Assembly: GCA_050084985.1 (NCBI GenBank)
Contig: JBITNC010000001.1
Location: 64,170,001 to 64,234,000 of the forward strand
Direction of reading: 5' to 3'
Length of the DNA stretch: 64,000 bases
Source: Nageia nagi
Lineage: Eukaryota > Pinophyta
Position 1 is the first letter of the stretch, and each line of letters begins with the position of its first letter. Made by a program: the position numbers and the translations under genes. The notes below the pieces were generated by a model. The model searched no databases, had not been told where the DNA came from, and was given only the letters and a program-made list of their open reading frames with translations. Of the stretch, positions 56,141-64,000 are shown in pieces.

Positions 56141-56946
56141 AGACTCTCTCATATGCCCACCTTTACATCCAGTTGGTCCTAATCTCCCTTCTTAAAGGCT
56201 TACCATGGATGTTGTTAAAATTGGTTGTACCCTCATCATTAATTATAACATATCTCCTTTAGATGCTAACTTTGTCATGATTTTGACCATCTAACTCATC
56301 GTTGTACTCAAGCTTTCCATAGTGAACTAGAGATCTACATAGATGAGGGTGTAATACATCTAATAATTCATTCCCATCACTCTATCCCCCATACAAGATT
56401 ACAACAAAATCACAAGGCTAATGCTCCCATAAATCCAAAACCTTAAGTCATGATAGGTAAAAGAAACCTCCCCAACCATTCTACATCCAACAAGTTTTAA
56501 ATTCCTCAAACACTAGAAGAGTAATAATAGCTTCTATTAATTTTTGAACCTTCAAGCCCTCAACCTCAACTACCTATTTTTTTTATAAACACCATTATTA
56601 TCTAGCAAAAAATCAACCAACCTTCCAACCTTGAAGATTATAATATCCCATAATACCAACAAAATCTCCTAGATATTGAAATATCATTTGAAGACACTAT
56701 GTCTCTATCTTAACCTCCTAATCCTCTAATTCATTCCCATCCCTCAAATTTACAACTTCTAATGCTAGAGTCCCACATCAAAAATAAACCTTTAACCTAA
56801 GAAAAATTATCAACTCCTAAAATCATAAATGAAAGGGTAGGAATATGATGCAAGAGTGAGTCAAAAAAATAGCCCAAGGAAGAATCAAAGATGGATCTTT
56901 GCTAGTACTTGAGGAACTCCTCAAATAAAAAAGTCCAAGGTGATAA

Positions 56947-57700
56947 ATGAATATCATTTCTTAGAACATGAGGGGCCTCTATTACCCCTAACTCTTGTAA
57001 TAATAAAATTACTAGTATCCTTAAAAACATTGGTCATCATCCTCATTCAACAATCCAAGAACAAGGAAGCTTCCTTAAAGAAACTTAAGAATTGATAAGG
57101 CTCCTTAACTTATGGGATCACTCTTAAGTAGATTTTCTTCTTGATGTACTATGTCTAAACTAGATTGGGGTTAAATGCAAACACCTCTAATCAAATATAG
57201 TATTCAACTTAGTTAATGTATATAACCCCTAACCCCATAGTCAAAATAAAACTTATGAGCACCAAATTACTAACTAGGTCAAAAACCATGCCTTCATCCC
57301 CTATATCCTTGGTGGTGATTTTAATATCATCAAGCATTTTAGCAATGAAGAAGGTGGAATAAGGAAGCTCAACCCTAGATTAGATGATTTTTATGGTTTC
57401 ATTAATCATATCCAACTAATATATCCCTCCTATAAAAGTGGGCTTTATAATTGGTCAAATAAGCAACTAATGAATAAAAAAGATTCAAGAAAAAAATGAT
57501 TATTTTCTAGTCTCCCTTCATTGGCTTAAGAGTGAGCATACACTTAAAAATAAGATACTTATCTCAAGTGGATCAAATTATTGGCTAGTAGCACTCTCCT
57601 ATACATCCCATCTCAAATCATGAGAAATCCCCTTTTGTTTTCATTAGATGTTGTTACTCCATGGCTCCTTTGGAAAACTAGTTAAACATTGGTGATGAGA
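56947..57700 (+). pseudogene. LINE ORF2 endonuclease remnant
   Basis: The frame opens MNIISLNMRGLYYP at about 56947, like the 'MKIxSWNxRGL' opening of L1 endonucleases. At 57280-57490 an open stretch reads AFIPYILGGDFNIIKHFSNEE, GGIRKLNPRLDDFYGFINHI and YPSYKSGLYNWSNK. It contains the GGDFN step (catalytic Asp and Asn), the 'F..FI....L' helix and the 'TWSN' step. The endonuclease nicks the target DNA for target-primed reverse transcription. Stops and frameshifts break the frame between these parts. Confidence 0.8.
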
Positions 57701-58229
57701 GGAGAGGCACATCTATGGTATAAGTACATATAAAATTTTAAACAAACTCCATAAGTTGAAAGGGAAGATAAAGATATAGAAGAAGATAATATTTAGGGGT
57801 ATGGTTGAAAATAGGTTACACCTAAAGGCACAATAATAATAGATTGACTCTCAACTAGTACACGAACAATCTAATAGCACTCTTCTTGAGCAAGAAATAA
57901 ATATACTGACTAAATTGGAAAAATCATTCATAAATAAAGAATTATTAAGGAAATAAAATTCTAGGATTAAATGGTTATAAGAGGGAGATAACAATACCAA
58001 GTATTTTTATTTGACCACCATGTTCCATCACCTACATAATTGAATATCTTCTTTGGATATTACACAAGGGCTAACCATATCTTACAAAAATGAAATTAGT
58101 TACCACATCATCTTTTTTCCCATAATTTTATTGCCAATGAAGAGATCCAAATATTATAATCTCAATATTTTATGTTGATATCCATTCCCAACTTGATAGA
58201 TCATTTCCAAAATCAAATCTTGATTAGTT

Positions 58230-58734
58230 CCATTTAACAAGTCAAAGTTGAAGCAACCCTCTTCCAAATAAAGCCATTTGGATTTCCTAGACCTAGAGAC
58301 TTTCCTGCAAGTTTATTTCAACAATTTAAATCCCATTATAAATATGAGATAATTAATGTTGTAAAGGATACTCTTTCCTATAACATGCTTAGAAGGATCA
58401 ACCATACCTTCCTTGTTCTTTCTTCAAAGGTTGAAGGTGCTAAAACTATTGATCCTTTCATTCAATTTTCTTATGCAATGTTATTTATAAAATCATCTCA
58501 AATGTTATGATTAACTTAAATAGGTTCTTCCATTGATAATCTCATAAGAGAAAAAAGCCTTTGTAAAATAATTTCATCTAATTTCTAGTATCACTCTAAT
58601 TCAAGAATTGATCCACTATGTTAACTGTCAACACAACAAGGGTATTCTCTTTAAATTAGATATGGAAAAAGCTTTTAATTGGGTTAATTGGTATTTAATA
58701 TTCCATTTAATGTTAAAATTTGGCTTTAAAAACA
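58230..58734 (+). pseudogene. LINE reverse transcriptase, N-terminal part
   Basis: Frames read FLVLSSKVEGAKTIDPFIQF (the 'L(I/V)PKV.GA..I.DFRPISL' step), then SSIDNLIREK, and at about 58660-58735 LDMEKAFNWVNWYLIF followed by LKFGFKNT. The last is the block with the first catalytic Asp and the 'GF' turn. The reading stops at 58739, where the LTR element is inserted, and resumes at 60825. Confidence 0.78.
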
Positions 58735-58739
58735 CTTGA

Positions 58740-59319
58740 TGTATATGCATAAATATGAATTTTATTAATTAATAAATCATATTTATTACACCAAGAAATA
58801 ATATTGTATAAAGGATGTAAATGCACCACAAGAAATATAATGAGATGATAATAATGTAAAAGGTGTATATATCAAGAACAAATGCATCTATAAAAGAATA
58901 TCAAATAAATATATTCCATATGCAAGGAAGTCCAAGGAATGTGCCACAAATAAAATGTTGTCTTTAGACACCACTAATCAGCCTTGGGTTTGTTATTCCA
59001 TAGTTGTGGTGATCATCTTTTGTTCTTTGCATGAGGTCATATTCTTTATAATTTAGAGCATTTGCACTCTACATTTGACTATTTTCACATTGCAAGCACT
59101 CTTCTTCCTACATTTGATAGAGTGGTAATTTGACTACCTAGAGCTTGTTGATGATCATAAGGTAGGCATACGATAACTCGTTTCATATGTTCTTAGAAAG
59201 ATCTATTCATTTATGAAGTTATTGCATTAGTTAGAGATAAGATCTAGATTGCATTGCTTCACACATATATTGTAGACTATATTTTAATTATTTATTTTAT
59301 TCATTATTTATGGTTTACC
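58740..59319 (+). repeat. 5' LTR of the small LTR element
   Basis: Shares with the 3' LTR the ordered steps ttattaattaataaatcatat, caagaacaaatgcatctata, agaaagtccaaggaatg and agatcataaggt(a/g)ggcat. It contains no recognisable coding sequence. The sequence after its end (59322-59338, tttggtgaacccattgg) is in the primer-site position but does not match initiator tRNA-Met. Confidence 0.85.
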
Positions 59320-59427
59320 TTTTTGGTGAACCCATTGGTTTAAAGGATTTTATCCCTTAGGGAAAGATTTTATGCATATCAAATAAGGAGTTTCATTTGG
59401 ATACCCTTTTTTTTCAAGTTCTCATTG

Positions 59428-59630
59428 ACCACTCCTTTAGTAGATTCTAATAGTGACTAATTGGCCACTACTTTGATAGATACCAATGTTGATTTTTTGC
59501 CACTACTTTGGAAGATTCTAATAATTACTCATTGGTCGCTATCTTATAGATACGAATATTTATACATTGGCCATCATCTTGTAGATACCAATGGTAATTT
59601 ATTACTTTAGTAAATACCAATATTCACATG
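59428..59630 (+). repeat. Imperfect 36-bp tandem repeat in the small LTR element
   Basis: About six units follow the pattern 'ccactactttg', 'atagataccaat', 'gttgactaattgg'. They start near 59428, 59465, 59500, 59536, 59570 and 59602. The units alternate slightly between 'agattctaat' and 'agataccaat'. They are direct repeats without unique spacers, and lie just inside the 5' LTR where packaging signals are found in LTR elements. Confidence 0.75.
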
Positions 59631-60185
59631 ATGGAAAAGCAGATCAAAAGGAAGCAATGAAGAGCATAGTTTCTTGGAATCCAAAAAGAAGTGAATAAGC
59701 AACATCCATGCTATCTATAGCTTGTAATAATAGCATACATGCCCTTCTTTCTTGCAATAATAATACACAAATAACCTTATTAATAAATTAAGATATTTTG
59801 AAGGTATTCAAAACCTATGAACTTCATAGTATCATAAATGAAGGAGTTACCCCCATCCATCAAGTGAGGAGAGGAGAATTTTTGGTTGCATCATGTACAA
59901 TGACTAAAGGAATATATCTTAGAGAGTAGAGCCAAAGGCATCATCAATCCTTCAAGATGAGAGTTTCTAATTAATTCCTAGGGAAACCTTAGAATATCAT
60001 CTTCCCCCATCTTATTTTTATCTTTATTACCCCATCCATAGAGTTTTCCTGGGGCAACTAATATAAAAAGGGGTATACAAGGAGTATGAAATTAGCAATA
60101 TTCAAGGAAGAATAGTTCACTTTAGGCATATATTTTTCTTTACTTCTTTGAATTATGCAATTTCAATTCTTTTCATTACATATCC

Positions 60186-60199
60186 AAAGAGGGACAAAA
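60186..60199 (+). promoter_or_regulatory. Polypurine tract of the small LTR element
   Basis: aaagagggacaaaa lies directly before the 3' LTR and is matched in the relative at 5612-5625. Confidence 0.75.
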
Positions 60200-60726
60200 T
60201 GTAGATGCTTAAATATGATTTTTATTAATTAATAAATCATATTTATTGCACCAAGAAATAATATTATAAACAAGGTGTAAATGCATGACAAGAAATGTAA
60301 TGAGCAGACAACAATGTAAAAGATGTATATCTCAAGAACAAATGCATCTATAAAAGAATATCAAAGTAACATATTTCACATGCAAGAAAGTCCAAGGAAT
60401 GAACCACAACTAAAATGGTATCTTTAGACATTAGCTATCGATCTTGTATTTGTTATGCCCTAGTTGTGGTAATCATCTTTCGTTCATTATGCGAGATTGA
60501 ATTCTTCATAATTTAAAACATCCATGCTATGCATGTGATTGAATTCATGGTATGGGAACTCTTCTTCTTGCATCTGATGGAGTGGTAATTCGAATACCAA
60601 GAGCTCTTTGAAGATCATAAGGTGGGCATGTGCTCACTCATTTTGCATGTACTCAAAAATATCTATCTAATCATGAGGTTTGTACATCAATTAGATATCA
60701 TATCTATATTGCATGAATTAAAATAT

Positions 60727-60783
<57 letters not shown>

Positions 60784-60819
60784 TGAATTATTTATTTAAT
60801 TCATTATTTATAGCTTACA
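60200..60819 (+). repeat. 3' LTR of the small LTR element, with a long (TA)n run
   Basis: Direct copy of the 5' LTR. The 40-base surplus over the 5' LTR is largely a (TA)n run at about 60724-60781, which the 5' LTR lacks, so the run expanded after or during insertion. Confidence 0.85.
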
Positions 60820-60824
60820 CTTGG

Positions 60825-61300
60825 ATTCAATGGATCTCCTCTCTTATATAGAGTTCCCATTTTTTTATTGTTATCAATGGGGAAGCTAAAGGTTATTTCA
60901 AGAGTACAAGGGATTTAAGGTAAGGATATCCCCTTTCTCCCAATATTTTCATTATCCTTATTGAAGCTTAGGCAATATCCTCAACCAATTCCAAGCATTA
61001 AATAAGATTACTATCCTCTCCTTAAATGGCAATTGTCATTTGATCACCCACTCCCAATTTGTAGATGATACACTTTTTGTTGTTTCCCTCTCATACCAAT
61101 ACCTTAATTAATATTTAAACTTTCTAAATATCTATGAATAAGCCTCTAGGAAAGCAATTAATAGATCCAAATTCAAACTTAGAAGTCTCAATATATCAAC
61201 CCATTTTCTTCATAGAATCTCTTAGTCTATTGTGTATGTAGATTGCTTCTCTTTCCACCACTTACCTTGGCATACCCATTGCATTATGTGATGAATTGAC
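60825..61300 (+). pseudogene. LINE reverse transcriptase, C-terminal part
   Basis: The frame resumes with WIQWIS directly after the LTR element, then ING.AKGYFKSTRDLR, a stop, GYPLSPNIFIILIEA (the 'GLRQGDPLSPLLF' step). At about 61050-61090 it reads HSQFVDDTLFVVSLS, the (F/Y)xDD catalytic motif of LINE reverse transcriptase. A block like YLGIPIAL follows near 61265. Stops are present, so the enzyme is dead. Confidence 0.85.
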
Positions 61301-63438
61301 TTTTAGAATATATAATTGTAAAAATAAGAAAACATTAGCTAGTTAGAAAGCTAAGTGGATAGTTTAAATAGGTAGAATGTTTAAGCTAAAATCAATCCCT
61401 TGATCCATTACCATTTTTTGGTTGATTTCTCATTGGCTACCATTCAAATTTCTCAAAGTTGTAGAATATTTAATAAGAGAATTCCTTTGGAACTAATGCT
61501 TATATGTTTGAAAGTTGCACTTAGTTTCCTAGGATACCATTTTTCGTAAGAAATTATAAGGGGGATTGGTATCAAGAGCCTTCGCTATATGAACATATCT
61601 TTTCTTGATAAACAAATATGGTAAATCTAAAAAAACCCTTCTACTACTTGGATCAAAGCTTATCAATCCAAGTACTTGGATGTGAAGGAACTTGAAATAA
61701 TTTTCATCATAGAAAAAATCCCTTCAAGATATCTAAACATAAAAAAGTCATAGATATATCATGAAAGTTTTCAAATGGGAAATTGGAAATTGTTCTAAAG
61801 TAGATTTTTGGCATGATCTCTATTATAAACACAACCCTTAGGATCAACAAAATATTTTCCCATTCTTAAAAAAAACTTATTACTAATTGGGGAGTAATGA
61901 TTGAAAAGTATTGATCATGGCATCTAGAATAGGGCTAACAAATAAATATACCTTCCCATCCATCTAATTATGTCTAAGAATCAAGGATATTGGCAAGCCT
62001 TCTTTCTCAATATTATCTTCAAAACTTTGAAGAAGTGGATAAACTTGTTTAGGTCCCTAAACCCAAGGGTGAATATCAAGTGAAAATAATTTACCACTCT
62101 ATATCCAAAGAACTAAACTCAACTCTCCCTCCTTTTATCTAGAAAAAAGTTTAGAACACCAAAGCATAAACAAAAGCTAGTTTATTCCTTTGACTAAGTG
62201 TTCATAACAAATTTCTTTGGGTTGAATAGTTGATGAAACATAGATGAAATGGACCCTTTATTTTTATTATCTATGTAAATATTAAAGAATTTATATCTTA
62301 CTAATTGATTAATTGACCCTATTCTCACATAATTTGGTGCAAATTTCTCTCAATCCAATGGGTTATCCTAGGCTTAATCAACGATGTAATCACCATGTGG
62401 ACCCCTTATCATAAGAACATTATTCTTGAATTGCTCAAGTATGACTTCCTAGCAATTCTCTCCTAGTCATTCTAGTTGAAATGTAATAATATATTATTTA
62501 TAATCTCAATAATAGATGTAGATAAACTCAAGTTTAGCATTGAATTGAAATTGTTCCACTTCTTGGTAGCTCATATTTCTACCAAAATAATCACTAAATG
62601 AGATATTAAAGCTTTTAAAACATGGAAGAAAATGCATTTATACATCATCAACCTAATAGATCCTCCCAATCCTTCAAAACCTACAAAAAAATGATGTAAG
62701 ATCCAATGATCAATCCACATCCCCCAAAGAAGAAGTTATACTATTTATTATTTTCCCTATTCTACTTTATGATCGATGTTCATTTACATTTTTAGGTTCA
62801 AATTACTTCTCATAATCAAAGGAAATTCTAGGGCTATATCTAAATTGAATAAGAATGAGTCCATCAATTCTCATCTCAAAAGTTCCATGTTTGACCATAG
62901 AGTTAAATACATTCAAATCACATTTTACTCCTTGAAATGCCACCATTTTTTCTCACTAGTGTGCTCCAACAGTCATGCATTGTCATCATGGCTCTATGAA
63001 GTGATGGTTAAGAATAGTTTTAACATTTATAGTCTCTTTTTTCAATACATCCTTTGTATCTATTCATAAAATCTTTCTAGCTATCTCTATATATTTTTTC
63101 TATGTTAAGTGGGTTATTATCAAATATAAAATGTTTACCAAGTAAACTTAGCTCCAATTCAAGAGGGAATACTCATAATCAAGTTTTTATTCTAGAGTAT
63201 CTCAATGAAGTATAGTAGTCCTATAGTTTTGATTTTTAGAAAAGGAGCAATCTTCATATCTGCACCACAACTATCTAAAGCTAATGCTCACAATCTAAAC
63301 CTTCTCTAGCTACCACAAATCTCGTTAAGTTATTCCCATTTTTATTATCTTTATATTACTTTCTAGATGCCAATGGCTTCACTATGGATTTAATTTTATT
63401 TTGTGTAAATATAATTTTTTTAGTTACAAAAAAAAAAC
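61301..63438 (+). other. LINE ORF2 C-terminal region and 3' end
   Basis: No clear domain was read here; plant L1 elements carry a zf-RVT-like region at this place, and scattered Trp/Phe-rich frames would fit. The 3' end shows 'atggatttaattttattttg', a T-run, and the A-run at 63428-63437, next to the target-site duplication. The ORF at 62776-63069 has no motif I recognise. Confidence 0.55.
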
Positions 63439-63845
63439 AAAGGATAGATTAATAAAAATAAATAAAGTATATGAACCATTTTCATTATTGATTTATTATA
63501 AATATTTTTCAAAAAATATTGTTAGCTTATGTGAACCTAGTGATGTTTTATGTAAATATTACAATAATCCATTAATATCAAGCTCTTTATTTACAAATAT
63601 ACATATGGATTCTCCAAATTTATATATATTTTTTATTATCTATAAGTTGTAACATAGTAATTGAAAATGTAATGTTAATCTTTATATAAGAGATGTCTAG
63701 CTTGATAGATGAAGTCTTCATGATAGTGGCCAAACCCTATTAGTTGAAAGATAGGTTTTTAGTATTTTATATGTATAGATATTATCATAATATGCTGATA
63801 AAAATAATGAATTCCATCCTAGGTTAGCATTTTATATGTAGACCC
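63439..63845 (+). repeat. Dispersed repeat, copy B, right of the LINE
   Basis: Matches copy A from 53678 to about 54115 with many small differences and a shorter 3' portion. It starts with the right-hand target-site duplication aaaggatagatta. Confidence 0.75.
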
Positions 63846-63919
63846 AAAAATATGCAATTAATGAATAAATACATAGATAAATAAATAGTCTACGAATACA
63901 ATGATTATACAATGATATG

Positions 63920-63973
63920 CTCTATATCAGATACATAATGAATGTACATAAAACATATAAACCTGATATAGAG
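63920..63973. repeat. Perfect 11-bp inverted repeat
   Basis: ctctatatcag at 63920-63930 and ctgatatagag at 63963-63973 are perfect reverse complements separated by 32 bases. The function is unknown; it could be a chance hairpin or an element end cut by the window border. Confidence 0.5.
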
Positions 63974-64000
63974 TGGGTAAGTAGCTAATTTGTGTACAAT

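Larger units (their letters stand above)
58740..60819 (+). mobile_element. Small non-coding LTR retrotransposon (TRIM/LARD-like) inside the LINE
   Basis: LTRs lie at 58740-59319 (580 bases, tgtatatgc...) and 60200-60819 (620 bases, tgtagatgc...ttaca). The flanking duplication is cttga at 58735-58739 and cttgg at 60820-60824, identical at four of five bases. The internal 880 bases contain no coding sequence, only an imperfect 36-bp tandem repeat and a polypurine tract. The LINE reverse transcriptase reading frame stops at the left edge and continues at the right edge, which supports these boundaries. The element would rely on enzymes made by another element. A partial relative lies at 5435-5660. 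Confidence 0.88.
55396..63438 (+). mobile_element. L1-type LINE, about 6 kb, interrupted by an LTR element
   Basis: A 13-base target-site duplication with one mismatch (aaaggataaatta at 55383-55395, aaaggatagatta at 63439-63451) frames an ORF1-like region, an endonuclease, a reverse transcriptase and a 3' end with an A-run (63428-63437). Removing the LTR element at 58740-60819 leaves about 5.96 kb, a normal length for a plant L1. The order (DUF4283-type ORF1, endonuclease, reverse transcriptase, A tail) is that of plant L1 elements. Stops are frequent, so it is old. The matching empty site is in copy A at 53678-53690. Confidence 0.85.

Noticed and set aside
60724-60781. (TA)n run as a possible origin or matrix attachment site
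   Set aside because: It is a simple microsatellite within an LTR and is absent from the sister LTR; nothing else supports a function.

Overview
This is a 64 kb piece of an AT-rich, repeat-dominated plant nuclear genome. The one gene that looks intact encodes a LATERAL ORGAN BOUNDARIES-domain (LBD) protein, a family known only from the green plant lineage. Around it are Ty3/gypsy, Ty1/copia, LINE and small non-autonomous LTR elements in many states of decay. One gene in 64 kb, large elements and old, diverged copies suggest a big-genome seed plant, perhaps a gymnosperm; this is inference and no species is claimed.

Layout. 1-5 kb: Ty3/gypsy RNase H and integrase debris ending in a 1.7 kb near-palindrome made of two head-to-head integrase copies. 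5-17 kb: mostly unassignable AT-rich sequence, with faint minus-strand gag-like traces and one unidentified minus-strand ORF (11444-11737). 17252-25661: a complete-ended gypsy element with 1.5 kb LTRs, a TSD (gtgca), an initiator-Met PBS and a chromodomain relic; most of its pol is gone and its interior carries three kinds of repeats. 25851-31345: a second gypsy chromovirus-like element, whole in structure (LTRs, TSD ggttt, gag-PR-RT-RH-IN in order) but full of stops. 31.3-33.2 kb: spacer with a 21-bp minisatellite.

33.2-47.6 kb is a nested stack. A minus-strand LTR element has its 3' LTR split by a LINE-type insert. The LINE insert is split by a young minus-strand Ty1/copia element (33823-43307, TSD agaag, LTRs about 98% identical by eye). 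The copia leader contains fragments of host genes: a heparan-alpha-glucosaminide N-acetyltransferase (HGSNAT)-like gene and probably a PPR gene.

47.6-51.7 kb holds a gypsy gag remnant and the upstream region of the LBD gene. 51931-53039 is the LBD gene: two exons, a 143-bp intron, and a C-terminal half made of six tandem repeats of about 35 residues. 53.6-63.9 kb is a second stack: a dispersed repeat is interrupted by a roughly 6 kb L1-type LINE (13-bp TSD), whose reverse transcriptase is interrupted by a 2.1 kb LTR element with no coding capacity (58740-60819).

Apart from the LBD gene nothing here looks able to make a full functional protein. The transposon genes are described as pseudogenes. 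The main interest lies in the gene capture by the copia element, the repeat-extended LBD protein, the inverted integrase palindrome, and the fact that both nested stacks can be read in order from their target-site duplications.
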